From positions 1-44,126 of the forward strand of contig CAZNQG010000012.1 in NCBI GenBank assembly GCA_964575235.1: a stretch of DNA of 44,126 bases. Reading direction: 5' to 3'. This stretch comes from SM23-62 sp964575235. Its GTDB lineage: Bacteria > Bacteroidota > Bacteroidia > Bacteroidales > SM23-62. The notes under the pieces were generated by a model. The model did not search any database. It worked only from the letters and a program-made list of their open reading frames with translations, and was not told the origin of the DNA. Made by a program: the position numbers and the translations under genes. Positions 16,448-24,329 of this stretch are shown piece by piece. The first letter of the stretch is position 1; the number at the start of each line of letters is the position of its first letter.

Positions 16448-16921
16448 GTGGCAAGACCCCAGTATAACCGGATCGTTCACGAACCCCCGCTTTTTTCAGC
16501 TTTTAAACCCACCGGGGTGAGGGGACAGGACCTGCAACAGATCCTGCTTACTCTTGACGAATTCGAAGCAATCCGTCTGGCCGATCAATTGGGCTTTTCA
16601 CATGCAACTGCGGCCCATGAGATGGAAATATCCAGGTCTACCTTTACGCGTTTAATTGAAAAGGCCAGGAAAAAAGTTGCCGACTTTATCATCCAGGGGA
16701 AATTGCTGACCATTGAGGGTGGAAACATTCATTTCAGGAACAATATAATTCAGTGCCAGGATTGTGGTCATATGTTCAGAACTGGTTTTGAACATATCGT
16801 TACCGTATGTCCCGCTTGTGGATCGAAACGCTTGATCAATCTGGCGGGAGGGTTCGGCCACGGCAGATGCTGCAGTCCCGGCCAAATATTTAATAAAGGA
16901 GGTAGGTATGCCAAGAGGTGA
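16448..16921 (+). CDS. DUF134 (UPF0251) predicted DNA-binding protein with C-terminal zinc ribbon
   Basis: A 157-residue protein. Family members start with M-x-R-P, so the GTG at 16448 giving (M)ARPQYN is chosen. The middle holds a sigma-70-region-4-like helix-turn-helix (LTLDEFEAIRLADQLGFSHATAAHEMEISRSTFTRLIEKA). The C-terminus has two CxxC knuckles (CQDCG and CPACG) that should bind one metal ion. In anaerobes DUF134 genes often sit beside NifX-like and MinD-like genes, as here. It heads the 16.4-21.7 kb island and may autoregulate through the palindrome in its promoter. Its 3' end contains the Shine-Dalgarno sequence of the next gene and overlaps it by 14 bases. Confidence 0.9.
   Translation: MARPQYNRIVHEPPLFSAFKPTGVRGQDLQQILLTLDEFEAIRLADQLGFSHATAAHEMEISRSTFTRLIEKARKKVADFIIQGKLLTIEGGNIHFRNNIIQCQDCGHMFRTGFEHIVTVCPACGSKRLINLAGGFGHGRCCSPGQIFNKGGRYAKR
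16895..16903 (+). promoter_or_regulatory. Strong Shine-Dalgarno sequence for the DUF5320 gene
   Basis: AAAGGAGGT, fully complementary to the usual 16S rRNA tail, lies four bases before the ATG at 16908. Other genes in this window, as generally in Bacteroidota, lack such a site, so it stands out and fixes this start. Confidence 0.8.
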
Positions 16922-17222
16922 CAGAACAGGCCCGTTTGGTGAAGGTCCGATGACCGGCAGGCAAATGGGATACTGTGCCGGTTATGAGATTCCAGGTTAC
17001 ATGAACCCGTCCCCGGGCTGGGGAAGGGGTTTGGGCCGCCGTTTCCGTGGAGGTTCTTACGGAAGGGGTTACGATCTGGGATTCATGCACGGTCAGTTCA
17101 GCCAGTATCCGGGAGATGTCCCGGGCGTATCCGAGAAGACCCTGATTGAAAACCAGATCAGGACACTGAAGGATCAGTTGAAAGCACTGGAGGACAGGCT
17201 CTCCAAGATGAAAGATGAATAA
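16908..17222 (+). CDS. DUF5320-type small Gly/Arg/Tyr-rich protein
   Basis: A 104-residue protein starting MPRGDRTGPFGEGPMTGRQMGY, the recognised opening of DUF5320 proteins. A glycine-, arginine- and tyrosine-rich middle is followed by a C-terminal coiled coil (about residues 72-102, heptad Leu/Ile) that suggests it oligomerises. No enzyme motif is visible. It is translated from a strong Shine-Dalgarno site and overlaps the DUF134 gene. These proteins commonly accompany NifX-like and ferredoxin-MinD genes in anaerobes; the function is unknown. Confidence 0.85.
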   Translation: MPRGDRTGPFGEGPMTGRQMGYCAGYEIPGYMNPSPGWGRGLGRRFRGGSYGRGYDLGFMHGQFSQYPGDVPGVSEKTLIENQIRTLKDQLKALEDRLSKMKDE

Positions 17223-17285
17223 GCCTGAAGGTACGGATCGTATCGTATCGCTTATACAACTGGTAATTTATTAAATCCAGATGAT

Positions 17286-17513
17286 ATGAATACACCTGGG
17301 AAAGGTAATAATATGGGCAGTGGTAAGGGATTAGGCCGGGGTGGCGGCAGGGGGCGTAATAAAGGCGGGGCATTCGGTCCGGGCGGCTTTTGTGTTTGTG
17401 CAAAATGCGGAGAGAAAGTCCCCCATCAGCAGGGCGTTAAATGCACTACCATAAAATGCCCGGAATGCGGACACACCATGATCCGGGAAGAATTGCTTGC
17501 AGGCAGGGAATAG
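17286..17513 (+). CDS. Small glycine-rich protein with zinc ribbon
   Basis: A 75-residue protein with a low-complexity Gly/Lys/Arg head (about residues 1-35) and then two CxxC pairs (CVCAKCGEK and CPECGHTM), plus a further Cys between them, enough for one zinc or iron site. Similar Gly-rich CxxC proteins are found beside DUF5320 and NifX-like genes. It lies 63 bases after DUF5320 on the same strand. I would read it as a metal-binding accessory protein of this island; no activity can be assigned. Confidence 0.75.
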   Translation: MNTPGKGNNMGSGKGLGRGGGRGRNKGGAFGPGGFCVCAKCGEKVPHQQGVKCTTIKCPECGHTMIREELLAGRE

Positions 17514-17640
17514 TTACCGGCCGGCAGATAACAGCCTTTGAGCGATCTAACGTTAGCCGGATTACGGATTGATTCTGGTAATCAGAAGATCATTATGCGA
17601 TCCGATATAATTTATTACATAATAGATGTATCCAAGCGAT

Positions 17641-17985
17641 ATGAATACTAAAAAAAAGTTTGCCATTCCGACGGTTGATAATGTTTTAACGCCGCATTTT
17701 GGCCACTGTGAAAAATTTGCCATTGTCGAAACCGAAAACGAAAAGATACAAAGCGTGTACTATCTTACCCCGCCGGCCCACCAACCGGGAACCTACCCGC
17801 GTTTCCTTTCGGAACAGGGGGTAGACACCATCATTTCCGGGGGAATGGGATTCAAGGCCCAGGATCTTTTTACCAGAAATAACATTGAAGTCTGCGTTGG
17901 CGTCATCAGCGGCACGCCTGAGTCCCTCGTGGAACATTACCTTAATAACCGGCTCCGGACAGGAGAGAATCTATGCGATCATTAG
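17641..17985 (+). CDS. NifX/NifB-type (dinitrogenase Fe-Mo cofactor domain) protein, first copy
   Basis: A 114-residue single-domain protein of the NifX/NafY/VnfX fold (Pfam Nitro_FeMo-Co). The sequence runs FAIPTVDNVLTPHFGHCEKFAIVETE, then GVDTIISGGMGFKAQDLF and a C-terminal helix, as in the family. Members bind iron-sulfur clusters or metal cofactors. No nifHDK genes are present, so this belongs to the larger group outside nitrogen fixation. ATG 17641 is preferred over an in-frame codon 15 bases earlier because the family strand starts directly after it. An inverted repeat TATTA-CA-TAATA (17613-17624) lies just upstream. Confidence 0.88.
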   Translation: MNTKKKFAIPTVDNVLTPHFGHCEKFAIVETENEKIQSVYYLTPPAHQPGTYPRFLSEQGVDTIISGGMGFKAQDLFTRNNIEVCVGVISGTPESLVEHYLNNRLRTGENLCDH

Positions 17986-18055
17986 GATTTTCATTCACCG
18001 GAACGAACATCAGGGCCTGCCGGTAGCGGACAGAGCTGATCGTTGATTTTAATCC

Positions 18056-18916
18056 ATGAAGATTGCCATCGCCAGCGGGAAGGGAGGAACCGGGAAAACG
18101 ACCCTGTCCACCAATCTGGCAAGTTATATAGCCCGCAACAGGAGCGTTATCCTGGCGGACCTGGACGTGGAAGAGCCCAATGCCGGATTGTTTATTCAGG
18201 CAGGAACGGTTAACAGGGAAGCGAAATTCAAAATGATACCGCAATGGAATGAGCATGCCTGTGAAATATGCGATAACTGCAGCCAGGTTTGCAACTACCA
18301 TGCCATCGTCCGGCTGGCCTCACAGATCCTGGTTTTTCCCGAATTATGTCACGGCTGTTATGCCTGCTCTGAGCTTTGTCCCTCGTCCGCCCTTCCCATG
18401 AAACCTCAAAAAATGGGTGAACTCAGGCACGCTGAAAAAGACCGGCTGACCTTGATCGAAAGCAGGCTTGAAATAGGGCAGGAACAGGCGACCCAGTTGA
18501 TTTCCCAGACCAAGCAGTACATCGAAAGGCAATTCCCCGGTGATGCGATAAAAATCTATGATTCGCCGCCCGGAACAGCCTGTCCCGTGATCGAAGCAAC
18601 CAGGGATGCAGATTATGTGATTCTGGTGACCGAACCAACCCCATTCGGTTTGCATGACCTGAAACTTGCGGTTGAAACCATGATGGCAATGAAGAAAAAA
18701 CACGGGGTGGTCATCAACCGTGAAGGGATCGGCAACGACGATGTGCGTGAATACTGCCGGAAAGAAAACATACCGGTATTGGCCAGCATACCGAATGACC
18801 GCAGGATTGCCGAATTATACTCCAGGGGAGAGCTGGTTTACCCGGAAATCCCCGAAATGGAAAAGCAACTGGGAAGAATTTGCGAATACCTCCTGATAAA
18901 AGCTGCCGGCCGATGA
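18056..18916 (+). CDS. MinD/Mrp-type ATPase with inserted 2x[4Fe-4S] ferredoxin domain, first copy
   Basis: A 286-residue P-loop ATPase. The deviant Walker A motif SGKGGTGKTT (residues about 7-16) and DLDVEEPNAG are typical of MinD/Mrp/CooC proteins. Between the strands sits a ferredoxin insert with two cluster motifs: CEICDNCSQVC and CHGCYACSELCP. Later motifs are YDSPPGTACPV and LVTEPTPFGLHDL. These proteins are thought to load or transfer iron-sulfur or metal cofactors in an ATP-dependent way. The stop overlaps the start of a second, related gene by four bases. Confidence 0.92.
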   Translation: MKIAIASGKGGTGKTTLSTNLASYIARNRSVILADLDVEEPNAGLFIQAGTVNREAKFKMIPQWNEHACEICDNCSQVCNYHAIVRLASQILVFPELCHGCYACSELCPSSALPMKPQKMGELRHAEKDRLTLIESRLEIGQEQATQLISQTKQYIERQFPGDAIKIYDSPPGTACPVIEATRDADYVILVTEPTPFGLHDLKLAVETMMAMKKKHGVVINREGIGNDDVREYCRKENIPVLASIPNDRRIAELYSRGELVYPEIPEMEKQLGRICEYLLIKAAGR

Positions 18917-19788
18917 AAGAGATCGTGGTCATATCGGGTAAGGGCGGAACGGGCAAAACCTCCATTGCGGCTTCCTATGCCTGTCTGGGAGGCAAGGATG
19001 TCACGGTGGCGGATTGCGATGTGGACGCGGCCGACATGCACCTTCTCCTGAAGCCCGATTGGATGGAATCCGAGGATTTTCACAGCGGTGAACTTGCTGT
19101 GATTGACCAGGATGCATGCACTCAGTGCGGAATATGCCTGGATGTTTGCCGCTTTGATGCGATCAGTGATGAAGATGGGTCTTACAGGATTGATCCCCTG
19201 GGCTGCGAAGGCTGCGGATATTGTGCCCGGGTTTGTCCCCATGAAGCGATACGCAATGAAAAACCCAGGACCGGTGAATGGTTCAGGTCGAATATCAAGA
19301 CGGGGGCAAGGATGGTGCATGCAAGGCTTGGAATCGGGACAGAAAACTCAGGGAAACTCGTGGCAAAGGTCAGGAAGGAGGCCCGGATAACTTCAGAAGA
19401 GGATAAAACGGACATCATTCTCATCGACGGTCCCCCGGGCATCGGGTGCCCCGTGATATCATCCTTGTCCGGGGCGGATTTTGCCGTTCTGGTTACGGAA
19501 CCAACGGTCTCCGGTTTGCACGACCTGATCAGGGTGTACAGGCTGGTCACAAAGTTTAAGATCCGGGCCGGCTGCATCGTCAATAAATCGGATCTGAACA
19601 CCGCGATTACCCGCAAAATTGAAACGTTTCTGGAGGAAGAAGGAATTGCATACCTGGCAAGCCTGCCGTACGATGATTCTTTTACGAGATCAATGGCTTC
19701 CGGGAAGACCATCGTGGAATACAGCAGCAATCAATTGCCGGCTATGATTTCAGACAGCTGGAATAAAATCAAAAACCTTGTACTATGA
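18913..19788 (+). CDS. MinD/Mrp-type ATPase with inserted 2x[4Fe-4S] ferredoxin domain, second copy
   Basis: A 291-residue paralogue of the preceding gene with the same order: SGKGGTGKTS, DCDVDAADMHL, ferredoxin insert with CTQCGICLDVC and CEGCGYCARVCP, then DGPPGIGCPV and LVTEPTVSGLHDL. The start at 18913 uses the ATGA overlap with the first copy, so the two are translationally coupled and probably form a heterodimer. A NifX-like gene follows with another ATGA overlap. This tandem pair plus NifX-like arrangement recurs in many strict anaerobes; the client protein is unknown. Confidence 0.92.
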   Translation: MKEIVVISGKGGTGKTSIAASYACLGGKDVTVADCDVDAADMHLLLKPDWMESEDFHSGELAVIDQDACTQCGICLDVCRFDAISDEDGSYRIDPLGCEGCGYCARVCPHEAIRNEKPRTGEWFRSNIKTGARMVHARLGIGTENSGKLVAKVRKEARITSEEDKTDIILIDGPPGIGCPVISSLSGADFAVLVTEPTVSGLHDLIRVYRLVTKFKIRAGCIVNKSDLNTAITRKIETFLEEEGIAYLASLPYDDSFTRSMASGKTIVEYSSNQLPAMISDSWNKIKNLVL

Positions 19789-20123
19789 AAATTGCTTTTA
19801 CATCCAAAGGAACGGAATGGGATTCCAGAATTGATCCGCGTTTCGGAAGGACTGCATTTCTCCTTGTGTACGATGAGGAAAGGGATGAGTTCACATCTTT
19901 TGATAACAGGTCCATTGAAAATGAAGCTCATGGGGCCGGACCCAAAACATCCCAGGCATTGTTTGACCTGGGCGCGGAGATCCTGATTACCGGTAACGGG
20001 CCGGGGGACAATGCGGCAACCGTTTTGCAGCAAACCAATATCCGTATATTTACGGGTGCCGGTGAGCTAACCGTAAGGGAGGCCCTGGAGGCGTTCAGGA
20101 ACAAGGAGTTAGAGGAGTTCTGA
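19785..20123 (+). CDS. NifX/NifB-type (dinitrogenase Fe-Mo cofactor domain) protein, second copy
   Basis: A 112-residue protein of the same fold as the one at 17641: IDPRFGRTAFLLVYDEE, then GAGPKTSQALFDLGAEILITGNGPGDNA with the metal/cofactor-binding region, and a C-terminal helix. Start and stop overlap (ATGA) with the second MinD-type gene, which implies equal production. The two NifX-like copies in this island are quite different from each other and may carry different cargo or work as donor and acceptor. Confidence 0.9.
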   Translation: MKIAFTSKGTEWDSRIDPRFGRTAFLLVYDEERDEFTSFDNRSIENEAHGAGPKTSQALFDLGAEILITGNGPGDNAATVLQQTNIRIFTGAGELTVREALEAFRNKELEEF

Positions 20124-20170
20124 ACGGAAGAAGCATGGATTAAACAAACCATCCACTATCCATAATCAAG

Positions 20171-20800
20171 ATGCCCAGGACTGAGCCCTTCGATAAATAT
20201 TCCGGAGAATACGATAACTGGTTCGTGTTGCATGAATCCGTTTTTCAATCTGAATTAATAGCCATCAGGAAGGTATTGCCCCTTACGGGAAAAGGAATTG
20301 AAATCGGTATAGGCAGCGGCATTTTTGCAGAAGCGTTGGGAATTTCAGAGGGAATAGAACCTTCCCGGGCAATGCGTGAAAGGGCAAGGCAAAGAAATAT
20401 CCACGCCATCAACGCTGTTGCCGAAGATTTGCCGTATGCAGATAAAAGTGTGGATTTCGCAGTAATGATTACCACCATATGTTTCGTTGATGATCTGCAT
20501 AAATCCTTATCGGAAGCGAGACGCGTTTTAAAAGACGCCGGCAACCTGATCATTGGATTTGTCGATAAAGACAGTCCCGTTGGGAAATTATATTTAAGAC
20601 ACAAGCATGAAAACGTTTTTTACAGGCATGCTGTATTTTATGGCACGGAAGAACTTTGCAGGATCCTGAACCATGCCGGATTTGAAATTGATAAGATCTT
20701 TCAGACGGTATTCGGGGAATTGGACAAAATTGATGAAGTTCAGGATGTTCTGGAAGGATATGGAAAGGGCAGCTTTATTGCCATAAGCGCTAAAAAATGA
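20171..20800 (+). CDS. SAM-dependent class I methyltransferase
   Basis: A 209-residue methyltransferase with the SAM-binding motif I GIEIGIGSGIFAEAL (about residues 42-56), an acidic end of strand 2 (GIEPSRAMRERA), motif II EDLPYADKSVDFAVM, and the typical later segment EARRVLKDAGNLIIGFVDKD of the Methyltransf_11 group. The gene looks richer in A+T than its neighbours. It follows the NifX-like gene by 47 bases and is followed by the DUF89 gene after three bases, so it belongs to the island operon. The substrate is unknown. Confidence 0.88.
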   Translation: MPRTEPFDKYSGEYDNWFVLHESVFQSELIAIRKVLPLTGKGIEIGIGSGIFAEALGISEGIEPSRAMRERARQRNIHAINAVAEDLPYADKSVDFAVMITTICFVDDLHKSLSEARRVLKDAGNLIIGFVDKDSPVGKLYLRHKHENVFYRHAVFYGTEELCRILNHAGFEIDKIFQTVFGELDKIDEVQDVLEGYGKGSFIAISAKK

Positions 20801-20803
20801 TGT

Positions 20804-21691
20804 ATGAATATCCATTTTGAATGTATACCGTGTACCATACAAAGTTATCTGAGGCTGGCCGGGACCGGTGTCATACCGGAATTTCAGCAGGAACCCATTC
20901 TGCGTCGCTTACTGGAGGATCTGGCCGGGTTTGATTATAATCAATCCCCTCCGGTACTGGGGCGCAGGATGCACAGGTTGATCCGTGAATGTTTGCAGGA
21001 TCACGATCCGTATCGCCTTATTAAGGAGGAACACAACCGGATCATGCTGGAGATGTATACGAAACTGGAGGGTTTGATAAAAGAATCGAAGGATCCGTTT
21101 GACACAGCAATACGTTTGGCCATTGCAGGCAACGTAATCGATTCGGGTCCTCAACACCAGATTGATGTTGCGGATGCCATTAAGCGGGTGGCGGAGGCCG
21201 AACCGGCCATCAACGATACCCGGCATCTGATCCGGGATCTGGAACAGGCTGAATCGCTGCTTTACATTGGAGACAATGCCGGTGAGATTGTGGCGGACAA
21301 GCTGTTTCTGAGTTTAATAGACGTAAACAGAAAGTATTTTGCCGTTCGGGGAAGTCCCGTGATTAACGATGCGACCCTTGAAGATGCAGGGATGTCGGGT
21401 ATGGATCGTATAGCGGAGGTGATCACCACCGGCGATGATGCCCCCGGGGTTGTATGGGAATCGGTTTCCGGGGAATTCAGGGATGTTTTTAAAAAAGCGG
21501 ATATCGTCATTTCCAAAGGCCAGGGGAACCTGGAGGGATTGCTGGACATCTCCCACCGGAGTATTTATTTCCTGCTGGTAACCAAATGTGACCTGATCGC
21601 AGAGCGGCTGGGTACCGGGCGGGGAGAATTCATCGTGAAAAAGGGAGGAACCGGGGAAACCCTCCCGGGGAACAAAACCAGCAACTCATGA
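20804..21691 (+). CDS. DUF89 family protein (damage-control phosphatase type)
   Basis: A 295-residue protein. DUF89/ARMT1-like proteins are metal-dependent phosphatases thought to remove damaged phosphometabolites. Visible signatures are the N-terminal CIPCTIQSYLR, AIAGNVIDSG, LYIGDNAGEIVADKLF with catalytic Asp and Asn, and SKGQGNLEGL. The CIPC and GNVID forms are those of the prokaryotic stand-alone group. It begins three bases after the methyltransferase stop. DUF89 genes occur with DUF134/NifX-like islands in other anaerobes too, so its place here may be functional. Confidence 0.88.
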   Translation: MNIHFECIPCTIQSYLRLAGTGVIPEFQQEPILRRLLEDLAGFDYNQSPPVLGRRMHRLIRECLQDHDPYRLIKEEHNRIMLEMYTKLEGLIKESKDPFDTAIRLAIAGNVIDSGPQHQIDVADAIKRVAEAEPAINDTRHLIRDLEQAESLLYIGDNAGEIVADKLFLSLIDVNRKYFAVRGSPVINDATLEDAGMSGMDRIAEVITTGDDAPGVVWESVSGEFRDVFKKADIVISKGQGNLEGLLDISHRSIYFLLVTKCDLIAERLGTGRGEFIVKKGGTGETLPGNKTSNS

Positions 21692-21771
21692 TAGCATTTG
21701 GCCCGGTTCCATGATCGGGCTGAATACCTGATTGGTTGCAGAAGGGCAATGGTAACCGTAATGCTAACGAA

Positions 21772-22353
21772 ATGTCAATGGAGTCGCTTGCCGGGGAGGT
21801 AATGAACTGCCGAAGGTGCAGCCTGGCAGGATCCCGGAATCATGTAATTTTCGGGGAAGGCAATCCCCGTGCCCCGGTTTTTATCATCGGTGAGGCGCCG
21901 GGCAGGGACGAGGATCTTCAGGGCAGGCCGTTCGTCGGAAGTTCCGGTCAATTGCTTGACCGCATCCTGGATGCATGCGGGTTCAACCGGAAGGACCATG
22001 TTTTCATCAGCAATATCATCAAATGCAGGCCTCCCGGTAACCGGGTCCCACTGCCGGAGGAGATCGAGACATGCAAGCCCTATCTGCTGAAGCAGATTGA
22101 GTTGATCGATCCGGCAATCCTGATATTACTGGGTGCTACTGCCCTCAGAAGTCTGGTTGGACCCGAGATGAGGATTACAAAGGTCAGGGGGAACTGGATA
22201 GACTGGGGAGGCCGGCTTGCAATGCCTGTATACCATCCTTCCGCATTGCTCAGGAACCCGGGATTGAAACGGGATACCTGGGAGGATTTCAAGAAAATCG
22301 TGATCCGGTACCGGGAAATCGTTGATCCGGACCATTATTCGGCCCATGTTTAG
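21772..22353 (+). CDS. Family 4 uracil-DNA glycosylase
   Basis: A 193-residue iron-sulfur uracil-DNA glycosylase that removes uracil from DNA in base-excision repair. With the start at 21772 the four cluster cysteines are C13, C16, C85 and C101. Motif A is GEAPGRDEDLQGRPFVG and the second catalytic motif is YHPSALLRNP. A TTG in frame 36 bases earlier would add Gly/Asn residues of low value; ATG at 21778 is also possible. It is separated from the island by 80 bases that contain the weak hairpin GCCCG...CGGGC (21701-21720). Confidence 0.93.
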   Translation: MSMESLAGEVMNCRRCSLAGSRNHVIFGEGNPRAPVFIIGEAPGRDEDLQGRPFVGSSGQLLDRILDACGFNRKDHVFISNIIKCRPPGNRVPLPEEIETCKPYLLKQIELIDPAILILLGATALRSLVGPEMRITKVRGNWIDWGGRLAMPVYHPSALLRNPGLKRDTWEDFKKIVIRYREIVDPDHYSAHV

Positions 22354-22392
22354 ACATTCCCGTTATAAAAAGCGGATTTATTAAGCAGGGCT

Positions 22393-22860
22393 TCAGGCCA
22401 TAAAGGCACTGTACATCCAGATCATCTTCTCCTGTTCGTCGATAAAACCGGTTAGCAGGTCGACGGTACCGTCGTCGCCCGCTTCGGAAGCCATGCTTAC
22501 GATTTCCCGTTCCTCAGCAAGCAGATGTTGCAGAGTGCTGACTACCTCCTTTACGGTTCCTTCCGAAGAGGTAATGCCTTCCTTCTCCTTTATTTTTGAC
22601 TGCTTCAGATATTTTGAGAATGCATGCAGGGGTGTTCCTCCCAGCATCAGGATGCGCTCGGCGATCTCATCGGCTTTATCGTTTAGACCGTCGTAGAGTT
22701 CTTCGAATTTTGAGTGCAGCAGAAAGAAATGCTTCCCGCTGATGTTCCAGTGAAATCCCCTTACGTTCATATAAAACACCTGCACATCACTCAGAAGTGC
22801 ATTCAGTTTCTCGATGATTTTTACCGATTGGTCCTTTTCCAGTCCGATTTGGTTTTGCAT
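22393..22860 (-). CDS. dps: Dps family DNA-protecting ferritin-like protein
   Basis: A 155-residue four-helix protein that stores iron and protects DNA from peroxide under starvation or oxidative stress. The ferroxidase ligands typical of Dps are visible as NVRGFHWNISGKHFFLLHSKFEELYD and the acidic helix KADEIAERI. It has no long charged DNA-binding tail. A promoter-like TAACTTTA on the minus strand (22877-22884) lies just upstream. It follows the QmoC-like gene at 53 bases on the same strand but may be expressed separately. Confidence 0.93.
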   Translation of the reverse strand: MQNQIGLEKDQSVKIIEKLNALLSDVQVFYMNVRGFHWNISGKHFFLLHSKFEELYDGLNDKADEIAERILMLGGTPLHAFSKYLKQSKIKEKEGITSSEGTVKEVVSTLQHLLAEEREIVSMASEAGDDGTVDLLTGFIDEQEKMIWMYSAFMA

Positions 22861-22913
22861 TTTTTTACGATTTATATAAAGTTAATTGGCCTTCAATATC
22901 ATAGTTGGTTCCA

Positions 22914-24038
22914 TTATTCCTGCATGTAGTGGATGAACAGCGCCGCCGGCCGGTACAGGGCATGTGCAAACTTCGAGAAAATGAGCAAAAGCACCAGCTC
23001 CATGGAAATCACCGTATGGATGATGAACACCACCTGGTTCAGGACCGAATTCAGGTTGAACGTCACAGCGGCTTCCAACCAGAAGCCGGTGAATCCTGCA
23101 AACCAGATGAACAGAAGGAAGGACCAGTCCGCCGCGCTGCTGCGGGCATAAAAATGCGTCGGCTTTTTCAGGCGATAGTACACAGCCAGGCTTGCCCCGT
23201 ACATCATCATCAGTCCCGCTACCGTTCCCAGGAGCCTCGAGGGGAGCCAGATATCCGTGGCCGGATCCTTCAGGATAAAATCCAGAATGGTGGCAAGGAG
23301 AAGTCCCAGGAATCCCATCATGATCATCCAGTGCACGAACCAGGGTTTCACGAACCAGGGTTTGGGGAACCAGTATGCATCGTCCTGCCGGTCGCATTCC
23401 CGGTACCGGTTCATGAGAAGGATCTCCCCGACTGTTTTCAGGGTGGCTTTCCAGGCCCTTACCATCCAGGAAGGCCTTTCCTCCGATCCGGGTTTTGCCC
23501 TTTTCACCAGGCCCCGAATGAGTTTATACAATCCGAATGCCGAGGCAATGCCGATGAATATAAAAATATACACACCGAGGTCATGCACCACGTCGAAAGG
23601 CAGCAAGCTGAAGATCCACCTGCTCACTTCGTGGTCCGGTTTCATGGTCATCAGGAAGAAAAACAGGATCATCGCAATGGCCAGTGTGATCCCGGTAAAG
23701 GCGAGGGGGCTGCGGAACATAAGCCGGGTCAGTCCCGTGGGTTCATAATGGGCAATGGCGTACCTTCTCAGGGCCGCTACGTAGTCCCCCGGCTCGGCTT
23801 CCCGGGGACAGGTCTGGGAGCATTCACCGCATCCATAGCAGAGCCAGAGTTCCTTGCTGGAAAGGATCTCGTCCTTCATCCCCAGCATCCCGTATCGGAT
23901 CAGGTTCCTGGGGAAAAAAGCATTCTCTTCGGATAATTCACAGATGGCGGTGCAGTTGCCGCAGCTGTAACAGGCACTGAAATCTACGGTGCCGTATTTC
24001 TGAATATCACGGGCCAATCCCGGGTTTACGACGGCCAT
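22914..24038 (-). CDS. QmoC-like membrane subunit (HdrC ferredoxin domain fused to cytochrome b)
   Basis: A 374-residue protein. Residues 20-95 bind two [4Fe-4S] clusters (C23, C26, C29, C33 and C67, C70, C73, C77), as in HdrC. The rest has five or six membrane segments with His residues placed for heme b (HDLGVY, VHWMIM, IIHTVISM), as in QmoC/HdrE/NarI. It would carry electrons between the quinone pool and the soluble HdrA-like subunits encoded upstream. A perfect 15-base tandem repeat at 23334-23363 duplicates KPWFV just before a membrane segment. It is the last gene of the operon running from 28700. QmoC-like is preferred over HdrC or DsrM because both halves are fused. Confidence 0.87.
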   Translation of the reverse strand: MAVVNPGLARDIQKYGTVDFSACYSCGNCTAICELSEENAFFPRNLIRYGMLGMKDEILSSKELWLCYGCGECSQTCPREAEPGDYVAALRRYAIAHYEPTGLTRLMFRSPLAFTGITLAIAMILFFFLMTMKPDHEVSRWIFSLLPFDVVHDLGVYIFIFIGIASAFGLYKLIRGLVKRAKPGSEERPSWMVRAWKATLKTVGEILLMNRYRECDRQDDAYWFPKPWFVKPWFVHWMIMMGFLGLLLATILDFILKDPATDIWLPSRLLGTVAGLMMMYGASLAVYYRLKKPTHFYARSSAADWSFLLFIWFAGFTGFWLEAAVTFNLNSVLNQVVFIIHTVISMELVLLLIFSKFAHALYRPAALFIHYMQE

Positions 24039-24040
24039 GG

Positions 24041-24325
24041 TTATTTCTTTAATTGATAGTAAAAATATTCATCATCTTCGTCCTGGTCGCCCGCTGAAAC
24101 CAGCCCGTATTTCCGTAGGCTCATCAGGTAATAGGTTACCTGGTCCCGGTCGATTTCCAGTTTATCTGCGAGTTCCGGGATGGTAAGCGGGCCGTCTTCG
24201 AGGGCCTGGCGGATGGCTCTTTTCATCCGGTTGAACTGCTTCAGTTCTTCCTTAACCTCTGCTGGCACCTGCCGTTCTTTCTTGATCACATCGATCGTCC
24301 TGGATTTAGTTTCCTTTTTATCCAT
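24041..24325 (-). CDS. Small winged-helix protein inside the Qmo/Hdr-like operon
   Basis: A 94-residue protein with a charged N-terminus, then a winged helix (ALEDGPLTIPELADKLEIDRDQVTYYLMSLRKYGLV) and an acidic tail DQDEDDEYFYY. There are no cysteines, so it does not sense redox through a thiol or cluster by itself. It sits between the larger HdrA gene (4 bases away) and the QmoC-like gene (2 bases away). Such small ArsR/MarR-like proteins occur at this spot in other Hdr/Qmo-like clusters; it could be an autoregulator or a structural accessory subunit. Confidence 0.75.
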   Translation of the reverse strand: MDKKETKSRTIDVIKKERQVPAEVKEELKQFNRMKRAIRQALEDGPLTIPELADKLEIDRDQVTYYLMSLRKYGLVSAGDQDEDDEYFYYQLKK

Positions 24326-24329
24326 TTTT

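Noticed and set aside
17547..17556. CTAACGTTAG palindrome in the gap before the first NifX-like gene
   Set aside because: Only 10 bases long, with no promoter next to it; such short palindromes are expected by chance.
17641..20123. Nitrogen-fixation cluster
   Set aside because: NifX-like domains occur, but there is no nifH, nifD, nifK, nifE, nifN or nifB radical-SAM domain. These are the non-nif members of the family.
22905..23936. Long open frame on the plus strand opposite the QmoC-like gene
   Set aside because: It is the complement of a well supported gene, rich in His, Gln, Pro and Arg with no recognisable domain, as expected for an antisense shadow.
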